A DNA stretch of 64,000 nucleotides from the NCBI GenBank assembly GCA_020284085.1, contig JACEVL010000496.1, forward strand, positions 172,501 to 236,500. The letters are read 5' to 3'. Below, piece after piece: positions 22,868 through 32,893 of the stretch. This stretch comes from Aporrectodea caliginosa. Its lineage: Eukaryota; Annelida; Clitellata; Crassiclitellata; Lumbricidae. A model generated the notes under the pieces. The model was given only the letters and a program-made list of their open reading frames with translations. It did no database searches and was not told where the DNA came from. The translations under genes were made by a program, and so were the position numbers. Within the stretch, counting starts at the first letter, position 1. Every line of letters begins with the position of its first letter.

Positions 22868-23240
22868 TGGCCGCCCCTGGACTAAGCGGACTATCACTGA
22901 ATGACGTTGTTCGAGCCACTACCGTGTCGAGGATGCTTCAATCAACCCTTGTTTGGTGGGGATTCATTGGTCGAGAGGGTCGTGAAAGGCTCCAAGCAGT
23001 ATTGAGGAGCCTGGTCAGAGCACGGCACCTTCCCGACTCTCAACAAAGCTTCGAACAGCTTTGTCAGTGCATCGACTCTCGTCTGTTTTCAAGCGTCATT
23101 AATGACCGGCACATGTTCTACACGAACTGTTTACCTCCCATAAACATGACAAGCTATACCCTGCGACCTCGCGCTCACAATACAATAATTTCAGCAGCTG
23201 ACAAACTTTTATTTCCAGAAGCACAATGCATATAACAATA
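22868..23240 (+). mobile_element. LINE 3' end, plus strand, head-to-head with the previous one
   Basis: Translation gives LNDVVRATTVSRMLQSTLVW, GREGRERLQAVLRSLVRARH, SFEQLCQCIDSRLFSSVIND and TSYTLRPRAHNTIISAADKL, the same ORF2 C-terminal domain as the neighbouring minus-strand copy but a divergent subfamily. It ends with a stop at about 23235 and an AATAATAACAAC-rich tail. Confidence 0.8.
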
Positions 23241-23425
23241 ATAACAACAACAATATTATTATAACTTGACTGTTACATATCGGTGCATTGGCTATGGAAC
23301 AGGGGAGATCCAAAAGGGACACAAGACCCGCTTAATAAGGTTCACCCTTTTTAACTACTGTACGGTATATTCGATTATGGCTGGTTAGTCAGTTGAAAAG
23401 AAAGAAAGGTTCATCAACTCAATAA

Positions 23426-24684
23426 GGGGCCGTTCACATATTATATAACGCAAAAATCTCAATTTTTTGCCTACCCCCCACCCCTAATAACGTTACATAA
23501 CAGCAGCTGTGACACCCCCCACCCCTATATTATATAACAGATATGCTTCCTACCCCCTACCCCCCAGTCTATAAGCACATTCAAAGACATACAGTGGACC
23601 TTATTGTATTACACAACTGGAAACTTTCATTATTATTATTATCATACTGTCAAGTTGATATTGTCGAGGATTTATAACAATACAATGTTAGTTAATAGCA
23701 CTTTAATAGTGACTGGATTATGTTAAAAGTTTGTAGGCCTACTGTATTAAATGTAGTTACTAGACTAATGCAAATTAGCAAATTAATCGTTTAATACTAG
23801 AAATGCAGTAAAAAATATCATCATACGCCAAATTAGCTATGTAAAAAAGCCATCTGAAAATTGTGTACTCTCTCGTGCTAATGATGCTTAGACCAGTATG
23901 GAGCTCCTGTACATCGTAATAATGGCGCTGAATTTACTTGTATTAATTACGGCAACTAAATTGGGTAGTCGACGAATGTCACCAATGATGTTACCACTAC
24001 TCTACGCCCCCACCCCCGAAATTTTATATCTCGTGTACTATTTGAAAACTTGTACTACTACTAAATACATTATCCCCTACTTATAAATCATTCATCACAT
24101 CACTCATTTATCACCTCATTCGCTCATTCATCACCTCATTTAAGCTGCCGTAACTTACAACACCACTATTCTAATTATCTTATTTTCAACTTGTAGCTGT
24201 CAGAACTGAGTCAATGGTATAATAACCAATTAATTCATGGCTAACTCTCAGAGCTATTAAAGACAATTTTGTTACCTTATACTTGTCACAAGTTGCGACC
24301 TGTCAGTGTGATACTTTGAATATTAAACGAAATTTCTTGATTTCTTGATTGAGAATGCGTCCTAAATGAACAATATGGCCACCCTCGAATAGTTTGAAAT
24401 AGAGCGCTGCTACCTACCAGCTAGCCACATCCCATATTATGCAAAGCACTGAGTGAGTAAGTAACTAAAACACAATTAGTAATGAAGAATAGTTATTAAA
24501 ATATTACAGTGAAAGTCCAATGGTCAGACAAACAAGCAAAATAGCATAAGCTGAAAAAGTTTGTTATATAACGAAACCTTGAACCTACCCCACCCACCAT
24601 AAACCTATAACGCTAACAAAACAGGAACCCACCCACCTACCCCTTGGGCGTTATATAATATGTGAAGTTTTTGTGAACGGCCCC
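23426..24684. mobile_element. Harbinger-like non-autonomous transposon, 1.26 kb
   Basis: Inverted ends GGGGCCGTTCACA and TGTGAACGGCCCC, with TATTATATAACGC repeated a little further in at both ends. The flanking duplication is TAA (23423-23425 and 24685-24687). A TWA duplication with GGG-type ends is typical of PIF/Harbinger. Both subterminal regions are rich in CCCACCC/ACCCCC runs. No transposase frame is present. A LINE 3' UTR copy (24180-24345) is nested inside. Confidence 0.7.
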
Positions 24685-24899
24685 TAACGTTCTTAACTAA
24701 ATAATAACATTGACATTTTAAAGAAGGTCAGATACTATAGCACGAAAAAAATTTATAATCAGGATGATTTATTATAATTAGTATGATTCATTCACAATGC
24801 TAAAAACTTTCATGTAGGCTACACCAAACTGAGGTTAGCAGTTTGTTGAATAAAGAACATACTTACTTACGTCCCTGAGTATGGAGCTTCGATATTTAT

Positions 24900-25025
24900 A
24901 TTTTGTATTAGTAGTTTCAGTTTAACGACACTGTGTGATAACAAAGATCATTAGCGTCGCCCTTGTCCTTTATCTAGGCTTGGGACTGGCACTGCCAAAG
25001 TGCGAGCATTGGCAGAGTTAAATAC
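24900..25025 (+). repeat. Copy of a 110-bp dispersed repeat
   Basis: TTTCAGTTTAACGACACTGT, GGCTTGGGACTGGCACTGCC and GCGAGCATTGGCAGAG match 11238-11350 with few changes. Confidence 0.7.
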
Positions 25026-25564
25026 TAAATATAAATTTTAGTAAATAATATTATATTTATATTTAGATGGCATGGAGTGACTCTAGCGGACTATCTAATT
25101 TCTTCGTGAAACGCCCCAGTTTATGACGTCATGAAGACGCCATATTAAGTTTTCGTGACATCATCATTTTTTTTATATCGAGTGGAATAATTTTGTTATT
25201 AATATGGCGAAGTTTTGAATTTAATCTGAATAAATTTTGGATGTTTCTCGTCCTTTACATTATCGTCCGCTTGGTTTCGTGTCAGGATTAAATCAAATTG
25301 TCGGAAATTGTTTATTTTAATCGTCAGTAAGAGCAAGGGTAGGTTCTAAGCCTTGTCACATGATTCGTGGAGATACTGGTCCAGCAATAAACACAATCTC
25401 TCTTTGTCAGACCCTTCCCGATACCGATTAAACTTTGACCTTTCTCGACACTGATTAAACTTTGCATTTCTCGGCTCAGATTGGACTTTGAAGCCATCCA
25501 ACGCACTTTTGCATTTGCAAAACTGATTATGTGCGTTTGTATCTATGCTTCATATAACTCATTC

Positions 25565-25925
25565 GGTTAAACTGTAGTTTACGTTGCCAAATTATTTTAC
25601 ATGGTCAGTTTAAAATGGAAGCTGGATTGATGGAAATAATTGTTTGCCTAACTGGAAGTTGGATTGATTAAACTAAATAATTCTTTGATAGAAATAATTG
25701 TTACCGTAGATAGAAGTTGTATTGATGAGAATAATTCTTGCTTAAATAGAAGTTGGATTGATGAAAAGTCATTTTTTCTCTTAAATAGAAGTTGAAATGA
25801 TGAAAATATGTTTTCCTGAAATGGAAGCTAGATATCATGGACATTGGTAGACTGCCTTCTTACCAACGTAACGTACGGCATTGAAGACATTAAAATAATT
25901 TGGCTAAGTAAATTACGGTTTTACC
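25565..25925. mobile_element. Second full-length relative of the 8521-9022 element
   Basis: Ends GGTTAAACTGTAGTTTACGT and GTAAATTACGGTTTTACC are inverted repeats matching the family at 8521. Internal 37-bp units carry GGAAGTTGGATTGATGAAAAT in the opposite orientation. Subterminal CTTACCAACGTAACGTACGG is also shared. No clear target duplication. Confidence 0.7.
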
Positions 25926-26524
25926 GCTAATTATTCTCGGTGATGCATCTATATTTTCCAGGCTGCTAGCGATTTTGAGTTGAATAAATAAATTAGCGAC
26001 GAATTTAGCGTCTAATAAATAACCTAATAATAGTAATAATAAGAATTAATGTGGGTGAATAAGCAGGGTTTTGTGTGGCACGAAGAAATTACACTTGTAA
26101 GTTTATATTACACGATGTGTAGGCCTAAGGCTCTGAATATCGGTTGCTAGTGTAAATTATTTTACCACTGCCTTTAAGGACATCTATTATGGCACCTTTT
26201 AGCACTTCAGAAAAGCGCTGCGTTGTATAGTATTGCAAATTATTGTAAATAATTGTTATAAATTATAAATGTTAACTATTGTAAACTGCTGCCTTCAGTG
26301 GAAACGCTTTCAGCTGCTCGAGTTTCCCTATCCTATAATATAGGTGTGAATTTGTTCTAAGTTGCGAAGTCTAGCATCTAATCACTTCAAGCCAGACTAG
26401 GTCTGCTATCATAATACTGTGCGGACGCCTTTGTTTCCACATCATCGACGTTTTAATATCATATTTTTGTTGAAAGTAAACTCTACACGAGAAACCGAAA
26501 ATATTCTGTATATGCTTACGACAG

Positions 26525-26693
26525 ATGGATCCCATCGGAGCCTTAGAAACCTTCGAAGAGCACTACATGCCAATAATTATAATTGGTCATATTCCTCGAT
26601 TCTCTCGCAACGAACAGATCTGCCTTCACGCTAACTTTGCCTGCTCAGCAAACAATGAAATCGTGACGGGTGTTCCTATCACAAAAAATCCAG
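26525..26693 (+). CDS. Unrecognised large gene, exon 1 (start codon)
   Basis: First coding exon as I reconstruct it. The ATG at 26525 is the first Met after an in-frame TAA at 26477. 56 codons plus one base lead to the donor CCAG|GTAGGT, so the intron is phase 1, as are the next three. The peptide begins MDPIGALETFEEHYMPIIII and continues GHIPRFSRNEQICLHANF. It has no signal peptide. Joining to 29297 keeps frame and gives a Asp at the junction. Further upstream non-coding exons are possible. An internal-exon reading (CGACAG acceptor just before the ATG) cannot be excluded. Confidence 0.55.
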
Positions 26694-27309
26694 GTAGGTA
26701 GACAAAACCAAAGGTATATTATGTAGGATGCCGCCTAAACTTGTATAATTGTTCTATGAATTTCCTACACAACTGCAACTCTTGCAATCGCAAAAGAATC
26801 AGGCAGGTAGATTACTACAATAGTTACCTGCGTGATGTAAGTATCCACGGTCGTAACTTTGCTACACAAAGTGTTGGTGGCCAATCCCCCTTTCCTCACA
26901 CCCCATTCTCCTCACCTCTTCCTTTCTCCCTCCTTCCTCCTTCTTTCCTCCCCTTCCCTGTATACGAATTTAGTATGCTCTGACTACCACTTAAATGAAG
27001 GTCAATCACTGCCGATAACAAAGTGCGTGCTTATTTATCTGTTTTACGACTCGTAATTGTATATGTTATCTAGAGATTATTAAGTGCAAAGTCGCGGGAA
27101 CCAGCTTATTCACAGGCGCTCAGTAAAAACAAAATCGAGTTAAAGATTGAGGTAAAATTCGATTACAGGTCAATATCCAAAGGGGGCAGGCAGGCAGATA
27201 GTCAGACGACTATGGTGGATGCTTTATTGAAAACGATAAACCGGTAGATGGGTTTCAAATGTTTTTCTTAAATGAAGACATTAGTCTTCTGAACAGATGT
27301 AAGAGAGCT

Positions 27310-27790
27310 GTCACAGTATAACGTCGTTACAAAATATGCTGTTTCTGTGTCATAGTGTACACTCTTACAGTGTACGCTGTTACAGTGTCTTACAGTGTAT
27401 GCTTTTATAGTGTGTTACAATTTACACTGTCACAGTGTGTTACAGTATAAGATGTTGCAGTGTGTTACAATGTATGCTGTTACAGTGTGTTACAATTAAA
27501 ATGTACGCTGTTACAGTGTACTGCTACAGTGTGTTACAATGCACGCTGTTAGAGTGTGTTACAATGTATGCTGTTACAGTGTGTTACAATGTATGTTGCT
27601 CTTACAGTGTGTTACAATGTATGCTGTTACAGTGTGTTACACTGTACTCTGTTACAGTGTGTTACAGTGTACGCTGCTATAGTGTATTGCAATGTACGCT
27701 GTTACAGTGTGCTATCACAGCTGTTACAGTGTGTTACAATATGGTGTACTCTCTTACAGTGTGTTACAGTATGCGTTCTTACTGTAACAG
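27310..27790. repeat. 25-bp minisatellite (TGTGTTACAATGTATGCTGT)
   Basis: About 18 variable copies of a 24-26-bp unit containing TACAGTGTGTTACA. Cys/Val/Tyr-rich frames across it are artefacts. Confidence 0.9.
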
Positions 27791-27925
27791 TGTTTCGCAC
27801 AACGTCGTATACATGTTTCTAAAATCGAACCTAGAACCGAAATTCCAGATGTCGTTGCTTTGTTTAGAGTTCGGTCTGTTCGCCTTTCGACTGACCGTGG
27901 CTCCATCTTTGCCCTTCTACGTCCG

Positions 27926-28076
27926 TCTTCAGAGATGGGCAACGGTCCGGATGTCGGCCCTGCATCAGCAGCAGCAGCGGCAGCGGCTGGCTGCAGAGAC
28001 AGGAGCAGCGGAGGCTGGAGACGCGCAGATGGAGAGCATCACCGTCGTCGAAAGACTTGAGCGTACCCTAGACTGA
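27926..28076 (+). other. Orphan GC-rich open frame with CAG repeats
   Basis: After CGTCCGTCTTCAG a frame reads RWATVRMSALHQQQQRQRLA, then MESITVVERLERTLD and stops (TAG at about 28075). Composition and the Gln/Ala/Glu coiled-coil look are exon-like, and it lies inside the first intron of the large gene. It fits no phase-1 cassette of that gene. It may be a terminal exon of something else or a chance CAG-rich frame. Confidence 0.2.
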
Positions 28077-28484
28077 CCGTCTACAGCGCTTGGAGCGTCG
28101 TCTTCATCGAATGGGACCAAGACACTCAGAAGTTCATTCACACGAGTTAGTAGTAGATTGGTGCAAATTTACACAAGACAAGTTAGGGTATGATAGGGTA
28201 AATTAAGGTACCGTGGGATAGGAGCAAATGTGGTACGAGGCTGGAGACGAAACACTCTAACTGTGTACACTGTAACTAAGCTTATCTATCTGACCTAGCA
28301 AGACCCTAAGCCTAATCTGGATTCACTCTATATGACTCTCGTAGAAGAATCTGGTACCTAGCTGCGTTATAACAGCCAGAGTTTATCAATATACGAATAT
28401 AGCCTACAATACGATGGAGTAAGAGAGTGGGTGACACAGGTCGATAGTCCGAAGGTCCAATAGGCAAGGGTCGATAGTCCGATA

Positions 28485-28655
28485 GTTGCAGAAGTTGGAT
28501 TGATGAAAATAATTTTTGCTTAAATAGAAGCGGGATTGATGAAAAATAATTCTTAATTAAATAGAAGTTGGAATGATGAAAAATGTGCACGTAGAAGCTG
28601 GATTGATTCAACTATTTTATAGTATAACTGGAAGCTGGATTGATGAAAAAAATCA
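28485..28655. mobile_element. Internal satellite units of the 8521-type element
   Basis: Four units carrying AGAAGTTGGATTGATGAAAA, without recognisable terminal inverted repeats. Confidence 0.65.
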
Positions 28656-29296
28656 TATCAGCGCTCTCGGTCCAACGATTGTTGCTGATAGTACCATTGA
28701 AAATCGATCTTGTCTTTCAGAGAATGACACAGCGACGGCTAAATATTACAACCGTATTGAACGGTGCAAACACGCGTAAGCGCCACCTATCGAATGATTG
28801 TTGGCCAATGGCATAGCAGCAGCCTATATATGTTGTTCATATGACCATTGCTCAAATTGCTCACCCAGAGGTGGCGTATCCGCAAAAATTTGCAAATCTA
28901 AAATAAGCCTATCTGGCGAAAACGCGATATTCACCATTGGGTAATCTTAAAATGTTTGAAACACGATGGATATCGTCGATCTTTGTAACCAAACACACGT
29001 TTAAATGGCGGGTCTCACAGTTCATTAATTCGTTCGGAGGTTTTATATAGCGCCCCTTCGAGACCATCTACTCAGAAGCGCTCCATACCCAACCCCGGCT
29101 AAATAGTTGAGGTCAAGGCGGACCTCAAATCCCAACGGATTCGACGGAATTTAATTACTAGATATGACTCTTAAGCGCCTCTGAGTAGTTATCTTGAAGG
29201 GGCCCTCTATAAATTTCTTAGATAAATAGATTGACTGATTGAATTCATTCAGTTTGATCCTGCAGTGAGTGCCTTGTTTTGTGTGGATTATTCTAG

Positions 29297-29443
29297 ATGC
29301 CACTGAACCAAGGCACCTGTTTGTCGGGAAATACCCAACGAAGAAGTTCCCACCATCGACGAACTTCTGCGTTCGTTCATCCGTCAACGGGTGGAAGGTC
29401 AATCCGAAGCTGGCCGATGGATGCCAATTCCCAGATAACTCTG
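29297..29443 (+). CDS. Unrecognised large gene, exon 2
   Basis: 147 bp, acceptor GGATTATTCTAG, donor ACTCTG|GTAAGC, phase 1 at both ends. It encodes ATEPRHLFVGKYPTKKFPP, then FCVRSSVNGWKVNPKLADG. It looks like a compact globular segment, not low complexity. An alternative acceptor at 29265 is excluded because it would put TGA in frame. I do not recognise a named domain. Confidence 0.65.
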
Positions 29444-29480
29444 GTAAGCGGCGACTTTTAGGGGCAAATAAATTCTACGT

Positions 29481-29566
29481 TATCCATCAAGCAAGGTAAG
29501 GTATCCATCAAGCAAGGTAAGGTATCCATCAAGCAAGGTAAGGTATCCATCAAGTAAGGTAAAGCG
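29481..29566. repeat. 21-bp tandem repeat, four copies
   Basis: TATCCATCAAGCAAGGTAAGG in direct tandem just after the exon 2 donor. Each unit contains AAGGTAAGG, a donor-like word. Confidence 0.9.
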
Positions 29567-29569
29567 CTC

Positions 29570-29640
29570 ACATCAAAGCGCCTCTGAGGAGATATCTCAA
29601 GGAGCGCTATATAAATGTTTAATTACATTACATAACATCC
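29570..29640 (+). mobile_element. LINE-type 3' tail
   Basis: GCGCCTCTGAGGAGATATCT, GAGCGCTATATAAATGTTTAATTACATTACAT: the recurrent terminus with an ATTAC tail. Confidence 0.65.
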
Positions 29641-30059
29641 CACGAGGAACGTAAAGGAGGCGCTCATTTTCTTTTCATAACTGTAATTGTAATCTTACGT
29701 TTATTAAACACCACTTCAAGAAACGTTCATCAATGGCGCTGCCGAAAACAACCATGGAGATTCCTGTCGAATAATACAGACTTCAGACGCAATGCTAAAC
29801 TGTGGATAGGGACAAACTGAGGACCTCGAGCCTCAACTCTCGAGAAGGCGATTGCAGCTGGTGGGCCAACACAGGCAAAGCTTCTGGACTCATAGACCCT
29901 TGAGTCGGCAATGGGCTTATCCCATAGTCCTGGACAGGGGCCAGTGCATCGACGGATTTGTCTTTTACTTTCAAGTTTACACCGTTACCAAATTATACGG
30001 AATATTTGGTGACAGAGACACGTTTGCCAAGGTCGAACACATAACCGCATGATCCGTGT

Positions 30060-30165
30060 AACCGTGATGGTGGTTATGGTGACTGTGGTTGTGGTGGTGG
30101 TTGTGGTGGTAGTGGTGGTGTTAGTGGTGGTAGTGGTGGTGGTGGTGTTAGTGGTGGTGGTGCCT
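30060..30165. repeat. (GTGGTG)n G-rich simple repeat
   Basis: GTGGTGGTTGTGGTGGTAGTG pattern on the plus strand, poly-Val in frame. No coding evidence. Confidence 0.9.
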
Positions 30166-30364
30166 TACATTTTTTCATGTATTAAAAGTCGTCTAATTAT
30201 TGGATTAGACGATTTAGTATCGGACATCCTTTCCTTTTCCCAGTTGCAAGCAGATCTCTTAAAAACTCTTGAAATTATATTTTCATTACGTATCTGTCTA
30301 TTTAGTGTCTAAGATTATCAACCTCTTAGCAATTAAAGTAATCAGACATTTTCTGGCACTTCAG

Positions 30365-30571
30365 GTCTCTTCTGGACCTGGATAGACGCAAATAATTCGA
30401 GAGACAGAACGGAGTTTAAGATGGTGGCTACGATCGAGGATGACTGTCTGAATTGTACGATCGTCGTCTGGGAGCCTCTGCCCTTCATGAACAAACTCTT
30501 GGGACAACCGACGAAAAACGCTTTCTTCATCTTGTTCTCAGAATGGGGCGTCTACGACGAAAAATACACTG
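30365..30571 (+). CDS. Unrecognised large gene, exon 3
   Basis: 207 bp, acceptor CACTTCAG, donor ACACTG|GTAAGC, phase 1 at both ends. It encodes LFWTWIDANNSRDRTEFKMV, then ATIEDDCLNCTIVVWEPLPF and MNKLLGQPTKNAFFILFSEW. The alternating hydrophobic pattern FKMVATIEDD...CTIVVWEPLPFMNKLLG resembles the strand-turn-strand-helix layout of OB-folds such as those in RPA70 and POT1 (xFxxxVxxxD...xxxVxxW...xxLLG). That likeness is weak and by eye. If right, the N-terminus binds single-stranded nucleic acid or a partner OB protein. Joining to 32894 gives V at the junction in frame. Confidence 0.7.
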
Positions 30572-31084
30572 GTAAGCTTGAAAATCTTAGAATTTCGGGT
30601 TAACGATTCCATCAATACTGCCATTACCTGCCTCTATTTATCACTCCACAGGCTTTCCACTCCGAATTGAAATCCCATCTCTTCGTGAATGCATAACCTA
30701 ATCCACTGGTGTTTCTTAACCAGTGTTCGACCGAACCCCTGTGAGCCAGTGCCAGAGGTTCCGCAGAGGTCCTCTGAAATATATACATATTCAGGGTCAG
30801 TGAGTTTGAGTGAAAAATCATTTGCTCTTTTATTTTTATTTTTCGACTCTTATTTAATAAAATAGTTAACTGTTAGTAGTTCATGTACTGAATGTATTAA
30901 TATTGTATCACATTTTGGTACAATTTTTTATTTCCATTTGTTCCCATAATTAGTTAAAAAATTATTGTTCAAACTTGAGGGGTTCGGTGAGTGGTCGTGG
31001 ATTTCTCTTGGGGTTCGGCTCCCTTGAAAAGGTTAAGAACCACTGACCTAATCCATTGAATTATTAATACTGACTGATAGTACT

Positions 31085-31440
31085 AAAACTAATACTAATA
31101 CTGGCCGAACTCCGAAGTATCTACGTGACCTCATCCACCTGCCGACCTGAGCCACTTCTCTTCGCCCGCTACGCGCACTTGACCGGCATGACCTCTGTGT
31201 CCCACGAGCGAGGACTGCTATGGCTAAATCTCGAGCCTTTGCCTTCATTGGCCCTGCATTATGGAACCAGCTCCCTCCTTTGACACGTTCCTGTTTATTA
31301 ACTGCTGGGACAGGTGCCTCTTTTCGTTGTCTCAAGACCTCTTTCTTTTCTCTGCGTCTCTCACATTGAGAGTGCCTCTGATTGCTGTGCACTGCGCGGG
31401 GCGCAATATAACTTTATAAATACAATACATTTGAATCCTT
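31085..31440 (+). mobile_element. LINE ORF2 C-terminal fragment
   Basis: Reads GRTPKYLRDLIHLPT, LCVPRARTAMAKSRAFAFIG, PALWNQLPPLTRSCLL, followed by TGCGCGGGGCGCAATATAAC and an ATAC tail. Same family as the minus-strand copy at 60355-60725. Contains stops. Confidence 0.85.
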
Positions 31441-31672
31441 TGCGCCCTCCAAGCTTTCCCCTCCTCAACGAAACCCTCCTAACCAGCTCCTATGCCTCCT
31501 ACCTCGGATCTCTCCGGCAACCGGACTCTGATCTTCCCTTGACCATCTCTGGACAACACCTCTAACATGACGCAGCGCTCCTAAATAAGGTGGTGCTCTG
31601 CGCTTAGCTTTAGATTTAAACTTTTGCAATTTGAAGTATACGATTATGATACCCGAAGCTAGTTCAAGGAAA

Positions 31673-31994
31673 GAGAAATCTCCAAAGCAATACAATTGTA
31701 TAATACAATCCGATTATTGTATTGATTAAAAATTTCCCTTTCCTTCTAAGTAATTATTTCACTTAAGACTACAATCGCTGAGAAATCTCCAAAGCATTAC
31801 AATTGTCTAATACAATCCGATTATTGTATTGATTAAAAATTTCCCTTTCCTTCTAAGTAATTATTTCACTTAAGACTACAATCGCTGAGAAATCTCCAAA
31901 GCATTACAATTGTCTAATACAATCCGATTATTGTATTGATTAAAAATTTCCCTTTCCTTCTAAGTAATTATTTCACTTAAGACTACAGTCGCTG
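31673..31994. repeat. 107-bp unit in three near-identical tandem copies
   Basis: Units start at 31673, 31780 and 31887 (GAGAAATCTCCAAAGCATTA). Copies 2 and 3 are almost identical. Each holds the palindrome AATACAATCCGATTATTGTA and the run AAAAATTTCCC. Confidence 0.95.
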
Positions 31995-32639
31995 ATTCCT
32001 TGTGCATCATGTTAAGGGCGCCATAAAAGTCATTAGATTCGATTAAGGATTTGTTATTATTACTACTAATAAAGATTAGTAATAGTTGTTATAATAATCA
32101 GCTCCTGGTTTGTTTACTCTTGAAGTTGCGCTATTATAAGTGTTCAATTACATTTAGCATTGCAATTACATTAACTGATCCTGGCACCCCAATGTGTATT
32201 ATTTAAGAACTGCACGAAATAAGTTAGGAGAGGGTCGAGAAATGACTGCTATGTTGTTCTTAACAATGCTAATAATAATGGTAGCGATCAAAATAAAAGT
32301 ATCATATTCATCACTACCATCATCATCGTCATCAACCTGTGATGCAAACTAAGAAAAAAAGGAACTTTATCCCAACTCGTGGACTACCTTTGATAGATAT
32401 CGTATGGCGGTATAATACTGTGAAGCACTTTCCCCGTAGACTTTGCTACTCTCCACAGGTCTGGAAACGCCGTCAACCACGTAATGTTTATGCCACACTG
32501 TCGATGTGTATAAATAAGTAATTGCGCGCGCAACTAAGCAGTTGTAGTATGTTGCATGGTACATGACATCTAAGCACGTTAGAGCCTACTTAGAGGTTAT
32601 CGGAGGTTGGACAGAATGGGCGATTTCCTCTCAAAACTG

Positions 32640-32850
32640 AACTCTCACCACTTCAAGGGTTCCTCTGATCCTCCACCTTCCAATTCTCGACCTAAACGAC
32701 ACCCACCTTAACAGCTACTCTGCCCCCTCTGACCGCAACATGACTCGGACCTCCTTCAGACTACCTTTTAGGACAACCCCAATGACTCGTGAATAAGCTG
32801 GTGCCCCGCACTTGGCTTTCGAGTGTCGCTTTAGAAGTCTGGAGTTTACG
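32640..32850 (-). repeat. Dispersed repeat copy (inverse orientation)
   Basis: TCGTGAATAAGCTGGTGCCC and AAGACTGGAGTTTACGATTA-like ends are the reverse complement of the repeat at 14960-15130 and 41645-41810. A similar copy lies at 31440-31650. Confidence 0.55.
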
Positions 32851-32893
32851 ATTACGATTTATAGTTGAATTCTACTACACATTTGTGTTGCAG

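Larger units (their letters stand above)
26694..29296. other. First intron of the large gene
   Basis: Holds a repeat copy at 27085-27240, a minisatellite at 27310-27790, a GC-rich CAG-containing block at 27860-28080, satellite units of the 8521-type element at 28485-28655, and LINE-type tails at about 29035-29115 and 29165-29235. No exon is proven. Confidence 0.5.
30572..32893. other. Third intron of the large gene
   Basis: 2.3 kb with a LINE fragment (31085-31440), a triplicated 107-bp repeat (31673-31994) and dispersed-repeat copies in inverse orientation (31440-31620, 32640-32850). Ends TTGTGTTGCAG. Confidence 0.7.

Noticed and set aside
29266..29296. Earlier acceptor (CCTGCAG at 29265) for exon 2 of the large gene
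   Set aside because: It would place TGA immediately in the frame that the rest of the exon uses.
30049..30312. 87-codon frame starting with poly-Val
   Set aside because: First half is a GTGGTG repeat, second half has no features and no splice context.
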